Origin: Streptomyces sp. CB02400
Lineage (GTDB): Bacteria > Actinomycetota > Actinomycetes > Streptomycetales > Streptomycetaceae
Length of the DNA: 64,000 bases
Assembly (NCBI RefSeq): GCF_001905725.1
Contig: NZ_LIWB01000001.1
Coordinates: forward strand, 310,001-374,000
Reading direction: 5' to 3'
In this document: positions 35,889 to 44,464 of the stretch, piece by piece
Layout: the number at the start of each line of letters is the position of its first letter
Position numbering within the stretch: position 1 is the stretch's first letter
Translations under genes and position numbers: made by a program
The notes under the pieces: model-generated
What the model saw: the letters and a program-made list of their open reading frames with translations, nothing else
Told to the model about the DNA's origin: nothing
Databases searched by the model: none

Positions 35889-35928
35889 TATCGCGTGCAC
35901 GTGACGGCAGTCACCGACGGGTGATAAC
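35889..35928 (+). promoter_or_regulatory. Shared operator/promoter, copy 1 (upstream of the enoyl-CoA hydratase operon)
   Basis: TATCGCG (35889-35895), the palindrome TGACGGCAGTCA (35902-35913) and GATAAC (35923-35928) appear in the same order and nearly the same spacing as at 42419-42456. The TGACGG and GATAAC elements could also serve as -35 and -10 boxes, so a bound repressor would cover the promoter. The PaaX-like regulator encoded at 39897-40718 is the obvious candidate. Confidence 0.65.
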
Positions 35929-35983
35929 TTCATGGGGCAGAACTCACTGAGCAGCGCAGTGCCCGCCCTAGGAGGCCGCCCTC

Positions 35984-36811
35984 ATGAGTCCCTTCACCGG
36001 TTCCGCCGCCCGCACCGCCCGCTGGGAGCATCTGCGCGTCGACGTCGCCGACGGCGTCGCCACCGTCACCCTCGCCCGCCCCGACAAGCTCAACGCGCTC
36101 ACCTTCGGCGCCTACGCCGACCTGCGCGACCTGCTCGCCGAACTGTCCCGGGAGCGGGCCGTACGCGCCCTGGTGCTGGCCGGCGAGGGGCGCGGCTTCT
36201 GCTCCGGCGGCGACGTCGACGAGATCATCGGCGCCACCCTCTCGATGGACACCGCCCAGCTCCTCGACTTCAACCGGATGACCGGCCAGGTGGTGCGGGC
36301 GGTACGGGAGTGCCCGTTCCCCGTGATCGCCGCGGTGCACGGAGTGGCGGCGGGCGCCGGCGCGGTCCTCGCCCTGGCCGCCGACTTCAGGGTCGCCGAC
36401 CCCAGCGCCCGCTTCGCCTTCCTCTTCACCCGGGTCGGCCTGTCGGGCGGCGACATGGGCGCGGCGTACCTGCTCCCGAGGGTCGTCGGCCTGGGCCACG
36501 CCACCCGGCTGCTGATGCTGGGCGAACCGGTACGCGCACCGGAGGCCGAACGCATCGGCCTGATCAGCGCACTGACGGACGAGGGCCACGCCGACGAGGC
36601 CGCCCAGACCCTGGCCCACCGCCTGGCCGACGGCCCCGCCCTGGCCCACGCCCAGACGAAGGCCCTCCTGACAGCCGAACTGGACATGCCCCTGTCGGCG
36701 TCGATCGAACTGGACGCCTCGACCCAGGCCCTCCTGATGAACGCCGAGGACTACGCGGAATTCCACGCGGCGTTCACGGAGAAGAGGCCCCCGAAGTGGC
36801 AGGGGAGGTAG
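35984..36811 (+). CDS. Enoyl-CoA hydratase/isomerase family protein
   Basis: This 275-aa crotonase-fold enzyme has the oxyanion-hole segments GEGRGFCSGGDVDEI and HGVAAGAGAVLALAADFRV. An acidic residue typical of hydratases is not certain from sequence alone. AGGAGG lies 8 bp before the ATG. Its stop and the ribosome site of the fused monooxygenase gene overlap within 3 bp, so the two form one operon behind the shared operator. Expected role: hydration, ring opening or double-bond shift of a dearomatised CoA thioester. Confidence 0.93.
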   Translation: MSPFTGSAARTARWEHLRVDVADGVATVTLARPDKLNALTFGAYADLRDLLAELSRERAVRALVLAGEGRGFCSGGDVDEIIGATLSMDTAQLLDFNRMTGQVVRAVRECPFPVIAAVHGVAAGAGAVLALAADFRVADPSARFAFLFTRVGLSGGDMGAAYLLPRVVGLGHATRLLMLGEPVRAPEAERIGLISALTDEGHADEAAQTLAHRLADGPALAHAQTKALLTAELDMPLSASIELDASTQALLMNAEDYAEFHAAFTEKRPPKWQGR

Positions 36812-36814
36812 CGA

Positions 36815-39208
36815 ATGTTCTCGACTCAGGGGACTGCGACACCGCTGGGGGCGCGGGGCTGTTCTGAATTTGCGGCTACCGCCGCGTGGGCGCGACAAGC
36901 CACGACGGCGCCGCACCCGCCCAACGAGAAAAACCACCCCCTTCGGGTGGCGATCATCGGCGGAGGCCCGGGGGGCCTCTACACCGCCGTGCTGCTCAAG
37001 CGCCTCGCCCCCGACCGCCAGATCACCGTGTGGGAGCGCAACGCTCCCGAAGACACCTTCGGCTTCGGCGTCGTCCTCTCCGACGAGACCCTCGGCGGCA
37101 TCGAACACGCCGACCCGGAGGTCTACGGAGCCCTCCAGCAAGCCTTCGTCCACTGGGACGACATCGACATCGTCCACCGGAACACCCTCCAAACCTCCGG
37201 AGGACACCGCTTCGCGGCCCTGGAAAGGCACCGCCTCCTGGAGATCCTGCACGACCGCTGCCACTCCCTCGGAGTCGATCTGCGCTTCCGGACCGAGGCC
37301 CCCGCCCCCGCCCGGCTGGCGGAGACGTACGACCTGGTCGTGGCCGCCGACGGAGTCCACAGCACCACCCGCGAGACCTTCGCGGACGTGTTCCGTCCCC
37401 ACATCACCGAGCACCGCTGCCGCTACATCTGGCTGGCCGCCGACTTCCCCTTCGACGCCTTCCGCTTCGAGATCGCCGAGACCGAGCACGGCGTGATGCA
37501 GCTGCACGGCTACCCCTACTCGGCGGACGCCTCCACCGTGATCGTCGAGATGCGCGAGGAGGTCTGGCACGCCGCCGGATTCAACGAAATGGACGGGACG
37601 GAGTCCGTCGAACGCTGCGCCAAGATCTTCTCCGCCGCGCTCGGCGGACGCCCCCTGAAGTCCAACAACTCCACGTGGACCACCTTCCGCACGGTCGTCA
37701 ACGACCGCTGGTCGCACGGCAACATCGTGCTCCTCGGCGACGCCGCCCACACCGCGCACTTCTCCATCGGCTCCGGCACCAAGCTCGCCGTCGAGGACGC
37801 GCTGGCACTCGCCGCGTGTCTGGACGAACAGCCCGACCTGGAAACCGCGTTGACCGCGTACGAGGCGGAACGCCGACCGGTCGTCGCCTCCACCCAGCGC
37901 GCCGCCCGCGCCAGCCTGGAGTGGTTCGAGAACCTGCCCCTCCACCTCGCCCAGCCACCCCGCCAGTTCGCCTTCAACCTGCTCACCCGCAGCCGCCGCG
38001 TCACCCACGACAACCTGCGGCTGCGCGACGCCCGCTTCACCGGGTCCGTGGAGCGCGAGTTCGGCTGCCCGCCCGGTACGCCCCCGATGTTCACCCCGTT
38101 CCGGATGCGCGGACTGACCCTGCGCAACCGGGTCGTCGTCTCGCCCATGGACATGTACTCGGCGGTCGACGGCGTCCCCGGCGACTTCCACCTCGTGCAC
38201 CTCGGCGCCCGCGCGCTGGGCGGGGCCGGACTGGTGATGACGGAGATGGTGTGCGTCAGCCCCGAGGGGCGCATCACGCCCGGCTGTGCGGGCCTCTACA
38301 CCGGCAGGCAGACCGAGGCCTGGCGGCGGATCACCGACTTCGTCCACGATCGGGCACCCGGTACCGCGATCGGCGTGCAGCTCGGCCACAGCGGCCGCAA
38401 GGGCTCGACCAAACTGATGTGGGAGGGCATGGACGAGCCGCTCGACGACGGCAACTGGCCCCTCGTCGCCGCCTCGCCCCTGCCGTACCGGCCGGACAGC
38501 CAGGTCCCCCGCGAACTGTCCCGGGCCCAGCTCACCGACATGAGGGAACAGTTCACGGCCGCCGCCGTGCGGGCCGCGCGGGCCGGTTTCGACCTGCTGG
38601 AACTGCACTGCGCCCACGGCTACCTGCTCTCCGGCTTCCTCTCCCCGCTCACCAACCACCGCACCGACGCCTACGGCGGCTCACCGGAGAAACGGCTCCG
38701 CTTCCCGCTGGAGGTGTTCGACGCGGTGCGCGCGGTGTGGCCCGGGGACCGGCCGATGACCGTCCGGATCTCCGCCACCGACTGGGCGGAGGGCGGCACC
38801 ACGGCCGACGACGCGGTCGCGATCGCCCGCGCCTTCGCCGCGCACGGCGCCGACGCGATCGACGTGTCGACCGGGCAGGTCGTGGCCGACGAGACACCGG
38901 AGTTCGGGCGCTCGTACCAGACCCCGTTCGCCGACCGGATACGGCACGAGGCGGGCGTCCCGGTGATCGCGGTCGGCGCGATCTCCTCCTGGGACGACGT
39001 CAACTCCCTGATCCTGGCCGGGCGTACGGACCTGTGCGCCCTGGCCCGCCCCCACCTCTACGACCCCCACTGGACGCTCCACGCGGCGGCCGAGCAGGGT
39101 TACGAGGGGCCGGGCGCGGTCTGGCCGGCACCGTACCGGGCGGGCAGCAGGCGGCCCCGGACCGGCCGTACGGACGCACCCAAACCCCGTCTCGGCCTCG
39201 GGAGTTGA
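36815..39208 (+). CDS. Fused FAD monooxygenase / old yellow enzyme reductase, 2-aminobenzoyl-CoA or salicylyl-CoA 5-hydroxylase type
   Basis: This 797-aa two-domain flavoenzyme has an N-terminal PHBH-type monooxygenase (VAIIGGGPGGLYTAVLL, VVAADGVHS, LLGDAAHTAHFSIGSG) to about residue 405, and a C-terminal old-yellow-enzyme domain (FTPFRMRGLTLRNRVVVSPM, ELHCAHGYLLSGFLSPL.N) to the end. The same fusion is seen in 2-aminobenzoyl-CoA monooxygenase/reductase and in salicylyl-CoA 5-hydroxylase. A RidA gene and an acyl-CoA dehydrogenase under the same operator favour the aminobenzoyl-CoA reading: hydroxylation, then hydride reduction to a non-aromatic enamine-containing CoA ester. The start at 36815 follows GGGAGG; the first ~45 residues are not conserved-looking. 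Its 3' end overlaps cysC on the other strand by 209 bp. Confidence 0.87.
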   Translation: MFSTQGTATPLGARGCSEFAATAAWARQATTAPHPPNEKNHPLRVAIIGGGPGGLYTAVLLKRLAPDRQITVWERNAPEDTFGFGVVLSDETLGGIEHADPEVYGALQQAFVHWDDIDIVHRNTLQTSGGHRFAALERHRLLEILHDRCHSLGVDLRFRTEAPAPARLAETYDLVVAADGVHSTTRETFADVFRPHITEHRCRYIWLAADFPFDAFRFEIAETEHGVMQLHGYPYSADASTVIVEMREEVWHAAGFNEMDGTESVERCAKIFSAALGGRPLKSNNSTWTTFRTVVNDRWSHGNIVLLGDAAHTAHFSIGSGTKLAVEDALALAACLDEQPDLETALTAYEAERRPVVASTQRAARASLEWFENLPLHLAQPPRQFAFNLLTRSRRVTHDNLRLRDARFTGSVEREFGCPPGTPPMFTPFRMRGLTLRNRVVVSPMDMYSAVDGVPGDFHLVHLGARALGGAGLVMTEMVCVSPEGRITPGCAGLYTGRQTEAWRRITDFVHDRAPGTAIGVQLGHSGRKGSTKLMWEGMDEPLDDGNWPLVAASPLPYRPDSQVPRELSRAQLTDMREQFTAAAVRAARAGFDLLELHCAHGYLLSGFLSPLTNHRTDAYGGSPEKRLRFPLEVFDAVRAVWPGDRPMTVRISATDWAEGGTTADDAVAIARAFAAHGADAIDVSTGQVVADETPEFGRSYQTPFADRIRHEAGVPVIAVGAISSWDDVNSLILAGRTDLCALARPHLYDPHWTLHAAAEQGYEGPGAVWPAPYRAGSRRPRTGRTDAPKPRLGLGS

Positions 39209-39785
39209 CCTCGGACGTCGCGAGCCCCGCCCGCCGGGCCAGCCCGTGCTCCGCCAGCATCGCGTGGACCGCGTCGGCCGACTCCCACGGGGTCTGCGAC
39301 TGGGTGCGCAGGACCAGCGCCGGGTCGGTGGGCGGCTCGTACGGATCGTCGACGCCGGTGAGCCCGGTCAGCATGCCGGCGGCCTGACGGGCGTACAGGC
39401 CCTTGACGTCCCGTGCGGCGCAGACCTCCACCGGAGTGGCGACGTACACCTCGAAGTACGGTGTCGCGCTCGCCGCGTGCCGGGCGCGCACCGCGTCGCG
39501 GCTCTCGGCGTACGGGGCGATGACGGGGACGAGGCAGACCACGCCGTTGCGGGCCAGCACCTCGGCGACCAGGCCGACGCGCCGCACGTTCGCGCACCGG
39601 TCGGCCCGGGAGAAGCCGAGGCCCGCGGTGAGGAAGCGGCGTATCTCGTCGCCGTCGAGGACCTCCACCCTGCGCCCGTCCGCCCGCAGCCGGTCACGGA
39701 GCAGTCCGGCGACGGTGGTCTTGCCCGCACTCGGCAGCCCGGTGAGCCAGACGGTGGCCCCCTGGGGCCTCGCCGTGGTGGTCAT
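39000..39785 (-). CDS. cysC: Adenylylsulfate (APS) kinase with antisense C-terminal extension
   Basis: This 261-aa protein has a normal APS kinase body (about residues 1-185): P-loop GLPSAGKTT, DGDEIRR, RCANVRRVG and FEVYVATPVEVCAARDVKGLYARQ. The enzyme makes PAPS from APS and ATP. Usual family length is near 180-200 residues; here the frame runs on for roughly 75 low-complexity Gly/Arg/Pro residues read antisense through the end of the monooxygenase gene. The tail therefore probably adds no function or reflects loss of the original stop. The ATG at 39785 with GAGAGGA upstream was chosen over an in-frame TTG at 39791. It is isolated from other sulfur genes. Confidence 0.88.
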   Translation of the reverse strand: MTTTARPQGATVWLTGLPSAGKTTVAGLLRDRLRADGRRVEVLDGDEIRRFLTAGLGFSRADRCANVRRVGLVAEVLARNGVVCLVPVIAPYAESRDAVRARHAASATPYFEVYVATPVEVCAARDVKGLYARQAAGMLTGLTGVDDPYEPPTDPALVLRTQSQTPWESADAVHAMLAEHGLARRAGLATSEVNSRGRDGVWVRPYGRSGAACCPPGTVPARPRPAPRNPARPPRGASSGGRRGGGGPGRTGPYARPGSGS

Positions 39786-39896
39786 GCGCAACCGTCCTCT
39801 CTTCCCCCGTCCGCCCTACGACGCGATGAAGGCTAGGCGAGGAATGTGAGAGGACGGGATGAACGAGCTGAGGGTTGGCTGAGCGGGGCCGGGCCG

Positions 39897-40718
39897 CTAC
39901 ACGCCCACGAACACCGCCCCCGCGTCCCGCAGCCGCTCGTGCAGGGAGCGGAAGACGGCCGCCGAGCGGGTGCCCGGCCAGTCGGCGGGGAGCAGGGCGG
40001 CGGGCAGGCCGGGGTCGGTGTAGGGGAGGTGGCGCCAGGAGTCCAGGGCGAGGAGGTAGTCGCGGTAGGCCTCCTCGGGCGGGGTGTCCGTGCGCCGCTC
40101 CCACGCGTGCAGCACCCGCGCGTGCCGGTCCAGGAACGCCTCGTGCTGCTCGGCGATCCCGGCCAGGTCCCACCAGCGGGCCACGGCCGCCGCGGTGGGC
40201 GCGAAGCCCAGGTGCTCGCCGCGGAAGAAGTCGACGTAGTTGTCGAGGCGCAGGCGCTCCAGGGTGTGCCTGGTCTCCTCGTACAACCGCGCGGGGGCGA
40301 TCCACACGCCGGGGGCCGCCGTGCCGAAGCCGAGTCCGGACAGCCGGGAGCGCAGGACGTGCCGCTTCTGCCGTTCGGACTCCGGTACGGAGAACACGGC
40401 GAGCACCCAGCCCTCGTCCTCCGGCGGATCGGTGGCGTACACGCGGCGGTCGCCGTCGTCGAGCAACTGACGTGCCTCGGGCGAGAGTTCGTATCCGGCC
40501 GCGCCCTGTGCGGTACGCGCCGGGAGGAGCAGGCCGCGCCGTTTGAGCCGGGACACCGAGGAGCGGACGGACGGGGCGTCCACGCCGACCGCGGCCAGCA
40601 GCCGGATCAGCTCGGCGACGGGCACCGGGCCCGGCACGGAGCGGCCGTACGCGCCGTAGAGCGTGACGATGAGGGATCTCGGAGCGTGGGGGGCTTGCTG
40701 GTCGGACACGTTGATCAT
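39897..40718 (-). CDS. PaaX-family transcriptional regulator
   Basis: This 273-aa regulator has an N-terminal winged helix (RSLIVTLYGAYGR, VDAPSVRSSVSRLKRRGLL) and a C-terminal PaaX domain (GWVLAVFSVPES, LRSRLSGLGFG.A.PGVWIAP). PaaX proteins repress aromatic catabolic genes and are released by an aryl-CoA. Here the CoA ligase gene lies 35 bp upstream in the same operon, so the regulator is made with the enzyme that forms its probable inducer. Two copies of a shared operator (35889-35928, 42419-42456) are the likely targets. The ATG at 40718 was chosen; a GTG at 40709 is also possible. Confidence 0.88.
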   Translation of the reverse strand: MINVSDQQAPHAPRSLIVTLYGAYGRSVPGPVPVAELIRLLAAVGVDAPSVRSSVSRLKRRGLLLPARTAQGAAGYELSPEARQLLDDGDRRVYATDPPEDEGWVLAVFSVPESERQKRHVLRSRLSGLGFGTAAPGVWIAPARLYEETRHTLERLRLDNYVDFFRGEHLGFAPTAAAVARWWDLAGIAEQHEAFLDRHARVLHAWERRTDTPPEEAYRDYLLALDSWRHLPYTDPGLPAALLPADWPGTRSAAVFRSLHERLRDAGAVFVGV

Positions 40719-40753
40719 CTTAAGTCGTACACGGATGGCGGGGTTCCCCGGCA

Positions 40754-42376
40754 TCACGCACGCTCGTCCCCCGTCCCGGTGGGAGCACCGGTGGGAGCGC
40801 GCAGCCGGAACCGCTGGAGCTTGCCGGTGGCCGTGCGGGGCAGGGCGTCCATGAACACGATCTCCCGCGGGCACTTGTACGGAGCGAGTTCGGACTTCAC
40901 GAAGGCGCGCAGCGCCTCGGCGTCGCGTTCCGCGCCCTCCTCGACGACCGTGTACGCCACCACGACCTGGCCGCGTGCCTCGTCCGGCCGCCCGACCACC
41001 GCCGCCTCCACGACGTCCGGGTGGCGCAGCAGGGCGTCCTCGACCTCGGGGCCCGCGATGTTGTACCCGGCCGAGATGATCATGTCGTCGGCGCGGGCGA
41101 CATACCGGAAGTAGCCGTCGGGGTCGCGGACATAGGTGTCGCCGGTGATGTTCCAGCCGCCGCGCACGTACTCCCGCTGGCGCGGGTCGGCGAGGTAGCG
41201 GCAGCCGACGGGGCCGCGCACCGCGAGCAGTCCCGGCCGGCCGTCGGGCACGGGCGTGCCGTCGGCGTCCTGCACGCGCGCCTGCCAGCCGGGGACCGGA
41301 ACTCCCGTCGTTCCGGGGCGGATCGCCTCGTCGGCGGCGGAGACGAAGATGTGCAGCAGTTCGGTGGCGCCGATGCCGTTGATGATCCGCAGCCCGGTGC
41401 GCTCGTGCCAGGCCCGCCAGGTGGCGGCGGGCAGGTTCTCGCCCGCCGAGACGCAGCGGCGCAGCGACGAGACGTCGTGGCCGTCGAGTCCGGCGAGCAT
41501 CGCGCGGTAGGCGGTGGGCGCGGTGAACAGCACCGACACCCTGTGCTCGGCGATCGCGGGCAACAGCTGGTCGGGGCGGGCCTGTTCGAGGAGCAGCGCG
41601 CTCGCCCCGGCCCGCAGCGGGAACACCACCAGGCCGCCGAGGCCGAAGGTGAAGCCCAGCGGGGGACTGCCGGCGAACACGTCGTCCGCGACCGGCTTCA
41701 GCACGTGCCGGGAGAAGGTGTCCGCGATCGCCAGCACGTCCCGGTGGACGTGCATGCAGCCCTTGGGACGTCCGGTGGTGCCGGAGGTGAAGGCGATCAG
41801 CGCCACGTCGTCGGCCGCGGTCGGCACGGCCTCGTACGGCGTCGTGGGCGCCGGGCGGTTCAGCAGGTCGCCGGGGGAGTCGCCGCCGTAGGTGGTGAGG
41901 GAGAGGTCCGGGATCTCGGCCTTGGCGAGGTCGTCGACGGCCCTGATGTCGCACAGGGCGTGGTGGACCTCGGCGATCTCGCAGACGGTGCTCAGCTCGT
42001 GCGGGCGCTGCTGGGCCAGCACGGTGACGGCGATCGCGCCCGCCTTCAGCACCGCCAGCCAGCAGGCGGCCAGCCACGGTGTGGTGGGGCCGCGCAGCAG
42101 CACCCGGTTGCCGGGGACGATCCCGAGGTCGCCGGTGAGGAGGTGCGCGAGCCGGTCCACGCGGGCGCGCAGTTCGCCGTACGTCCAGGTCGCGCCGTCG
42201 GGGGTGCGGAACGCCGGGCGGGCGTCGGGCGGGCCGTGCAGCAGCTCGGCGGCGCAGTTCAGCCGGTCGGGGTAGTGCAGCTCCGGCAGGTCGAAGCGGA
42301 GCTCGGGCCACTGGTCGGGTGGCGGGAGGTGGTCGCGGGCGAAGGTGTCGACGTGCGCGGTGGCCCGTGGGTTCAT
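40754..42376 (-). CDS. AMP-dependent aryl-CoA ligase (2-aminobenzoate/benzoate-CoA ligase-like)
   Basis: This 540-aa ANL-family enzyme activates a carboxylic acid with ATP and CoA. The AMP-binding motif FTSGTTGRPKG, the GIGATELLHIF A5 motif, ITGDTYVRD and the C-terminal catalytic lysine region PRTATGKLQRF are all present. Relatives with GATELLHIF are benzoate- and 2-aminobenzoate-CoA ligases. It is divergent from the acyl-CoA dehydrogenase gene, with the shared operator between them, and is followed by the PaaX-like gene. It would form the CoA ester used by the fused monooxygenase at 36815-39208. Confidence 0.9.
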   Translation of the reverse strand: MNPRATAHVDTFARDHLPPPDQWPELRFDLPELHYPDRLNCAAELLHGPPDARPAFRTPDGATWTYGELRARVDRLAHLLTGDLGIVPGNRVLLRGPTTPWLAACWLAVLKAGAIAVTVLAQQRPHELSTVCEIAEVHHALCDIRAVDDLAKAEIPDLSLTTYGGDSPGDLLNRPAPTTPYEAVPTAADDVALIAFTSGTTGRPKGCMHVHRDVLAIADTFSRHVLKPVADDVFAGSPPLGFTFGLGGLVVFPLRAGASALLLEQARPDQLLPAIAEHRVSVLFTAPTAYRAMLAGLDGHDVSSLRRCVSAGENLPAATWRAWHERTGLRIINGIGATELLHIFVSAADEAIRPGTTGVPVPGWQARVQDADGTPVPDGRPGLLAVRGPVGCRYLADPRQREYVRGGWNITGDTYVRDPDGYFRYVARADDMIISAGYNIAGPEVEDALLRHPDVVEAAVVGRPDEARGQVVVAYTVVEEGAERDAEALRAFVKSELAPYKCPREIVFMDALPRTATGKLQRFRLRAPTGAPTGTGDERA

Positions 42377-42418
42377 GGCGGTTCGCCCCCTTGGCGTGGT
42401 GGGCTCGCATCAGGAGCG

Positions 42419-42456
42419 TATCGCGTTGGTGACGGCAGTCAACGGTCCGCGATAAC
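42419..42456. promoter_or_regulatory. Shared operator, copy 2 (between CoA ligase and acyl-CoA dehydrogenase)
   Basis: TATCGCG (42419-42425), TGACGGCAGTCA (42430-42441) and CGCGATAAC (42448-42456) form an outer inverted repeat (TATCGCG/CGCGATA) around an inner TGAC/GTCA palindrome. The same arrangement with the central 12-mer unchanged lies upstream of the enoyl-CoA hydratase gene. Here it is placed to control both divergent operons. Confidence 0.7.
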
Positions 42457-42493
42457 CTCGGGAGTGGCCCAGCGGCGAGGGAAGGGACCGGCG

Positions 42494-44038
42494 ATGACCG
42501 CATTCTCGCTCGAACCGGCGCAACTCGCCTGGTGCGCGGAGCTGCGCACCCTGGCCGCGGAACGCCTGCGGCCACTCGCCGAGAAGGGTGAACCCGGCCG
42601 GGTCAACCGCCCCCTCCTCGCCGAACTCGGCACCCTCGGTCTGCTGTCCCGCCTGTTCACCTCCGGTGCCCTCGAGCTGTGCCTGATGCGCGAGTCCCTG
42701 GCCCACGCCTGCACCGAGGCGGAGACCGCCCTGGCCCTCCAGGGCCTCGGCGCCCACCCCGTCCACACCCACGGCACCCCCGCCCAGCGCGCCCGCTGGC
42801 TCCCCCGAGTGGCCGACGGTACCGCGGTGGCGGCCTTCGCCCTGACCGAGCCGGACGCGGGCTCGGACGCGGCGGCCCTGTCCCTCACGGCGGAGCCGTA
42901 CGGCAGGGCCGCCCCGACGGCGGCACCCCGGCGGGCCGCACCGCCGGACGAGCCGCCGGACGCATCGCGGCGCGGCGAGCGCGGCGGGGTTCCGGATGCC
43001 CGGCCGGCCGGACCGGCCGCGCCCCCGGATGTGTCGGCGCGAGGCCGCTCGGTGCCGGGCGAGCGTGATGGTGTGCGTGAGGGCCGAGTGGGTGCTGGGC
43101 CGCGGGACGAGGATCCCGGTGCGGCGGCGTGGCACGGGCGCGCCGGTGCGCGGGGTGTTCCGATGGGGACCGAGGAGACGGCCGCGCCGGTGTCGGGTGC
43201 GCGCGACGGCCGGGCGGGCGTCCACGCGCGGGCGACCGGGCCGGTGCCGGCGGGGGACGGACCGGCGGGGGAAGCTGCCGTATCCGATCCGCCGTCGTCC
43301 CTGGCCGCCGAGCCCGACGGTTCCTCCGGCTGGCGGCTCACCGGGGAGAAGTGCTGGATCTCCAACGCCCCCGAGGCCGACTTCTACACCGTCTTCGCCC
43401 GTACCACCCCCGGTGCCGGCGCGCGTGGCGTGACCGCCTTCCTGGTGCCCGCCGGCCGGCCCGGACTCACCGGGGCCGCCCTCGACATGCTCTCCCCGCA
43501 CCCCATCGGCGCCCTCCGCTTCGATGCCGTACCAGTCACCGCTGACGATGTGCTCGGCGAGGTCGACCGGGGGTTCCGGGTCGCCATGGACACCCTCAAC
43601 CTGTTCCGTCCCAGTGTCGGCGCCTTCGCGGTCGGCATGGCCCAGGCCGCCCTGGACGCGACCCTCGCCCACACCGCCCGGCGGGACGCGTTCGGCGGCA
43701 AGCTGAAGGACCTCCAGTCCGTCGCCCACCAGGTCGCCGAGATGGCGCTGCGCACGGAGTCCGCCCGGCTCATGGTGTACGCGGCGGCGACGGCGTACGA
43801 CGAGGGCGCCGACGGCGTCCCCCGGCGCGCCGCGATGGCGAAGCTGCTGGCCACCGAGACCGCGCAGTACGTCGTCGACCGGGCCGTCCAGCTGCACGGG
43901 GCCCGCGCCCTGCAACGCGGGCACCTGCTCGAACACCTCTACCGCGAGGTCCGCGCACCCCGCGTCTACGAAGGAGCGAGCGAAGTGCAACGGGGCATCA
44001 TCGCCAAGGAGTTGTACAGGAACCTGGAGGACCGGTGA
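42494..44038 (+). CDS. Acyl-CoA dehydrogenase with a ~139-residue insertion
   Basis: This 514-aa protein is about 130 residues longer than usual for the family. Typical segments are FALTEPDAGSDAAALS (flavin site), WRLTGEKCWISNAPEADFYTVFARTT, and near the C-terminus AVQLHGARALQRGHLLEHLYREVRAPRVYEGASEVQRGIIAKEL (positions about 460-508, only short motifs cited elsewhere). Between them residues ~136-274 are a Gly/Ala/Arg/Pro-rich stretch flanked by SLTAEP and SLAAEP, as if inserted by duplication. Expected role: oxidation of a ring-derived CoA ester. RidA overlaps its stop (GTGA). The insert lies in the middle beta domain, in a loop that is normally short, so it may not block folding. Confidence 0.88.
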   Translation: MTAFSLEPAQLAWCAELRTLAAERLRPLAEKGEPGRVNRPLLAELGTLGLLSRLFTSGALELCLMRESLAHACTEAETALALQGLGAHPVHTHGTPAQRARWLPRVADGTAVAAFALTEPDAGSDAAALSLTAEPYGRAAPTAAPRRAAPPDEPPDASRRGERGGVPDARPAGPAAPPDVSARGRSVPGERDGVREGRVGAGPRDEDPGAAAWHGRAGARGVPMGTEETAAPVSGARDGRAGVHARATGPVPAGDGPAGEAAVSDPPSSLAAEPDGSSGWRLTGEKCWISNAPEADFYTVFARTTPGAGARGVTAFLVPAGRPGLTGAALDMLSPHPIGALRFDAVPVTADDVLGEVDRGFRVAMDTLNLFRPSVGAFAVGMAQAALDATLAHTARRDAFGGKLKDLQSVAHQVAEMALRTESARLMVYAAATAYDEGADGVPRRAAMAKLLATETAQYVVDRAVQLHGARALQRGHLLEHLYREVRAPRVYEGASEVQRGIIAKELYRNLEDR

Positions 44039-44433
44039 CCGCCGAGCGCGTCAACCCGCCCGAGCTCTCCCCGCCGGCCGGCTTCTCGCACGCCGTCGTC
44101 GCCACCGGCTCCCGGCTGGTGTTCCTGGCCGGCCAGACCGCCCTCGACGCCGACGGCAAGGTGGTCGGCGACACCCTGCCCGAACAGTTCACGCGGGCCC
44201 TCACCAACCTCCTCACCGCCCTGCGCGCGGCCGGCGGCACCCCCGCCGACCTGGCCCGCGTCACCGTCTACGCCACCGACGTGGCCGCGTACCGCGCCCA
44301 CGCCCGCGAACTCGGCCGTATCTGGCGGGAGCTGGCCGGCCGGGACTACCCGGCGATGGCGGTCGTCGGGGTGGTCCGTCTGTGGGACGAACAGGCCCTG
44401 GTGGAACTCGACGGCTTCGCCCTGCTGCCCTGA
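44035..44433 (+). CDS. RidA/YjgF family imine/enamine deaminase
   Basis: This 132-aa trimeric Rid-family protein hydrolyses reactive enamines and imines to ketones and ammonia. It contains LVFLAGQTALDADGKVVG and the C-terminal ALVELDGFALLP. A conserved active-site arginine of RidA proper is not clearly placed, so a non-RidA Rid subgroup is possible. GTG overlaps the acyl-CoA dehydrogenase stop. In this operon it would deaminate an enamine intermediate of 2-aminobenzoyl-CoA breakdown. Confidence 0.88.
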   Translation: MTAERVNPPELSPPAGFSHAVVATGSRLVFLAGQTALDADGKVVGDTLPEQFTRALTNLLTALRAAGGTPADLARVTVYATDVAAYRAHARELGRIWRELAGRDYPAMAVVGVVRLWDEQALVELDGFALLP

Positions 44434-44464
44434 GAGGGGCGGACCGGCCCAGGCGGCGACCGGC

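Noticed and set aside
36815..39208. Two separate genes (monooxygenase and old yellow enzyme) joined by error
   Set aside because: The frame is continuous and the same fusion is known in CoA-ester-dearomatising enzymes, so it is a genuine bifunctional protein.
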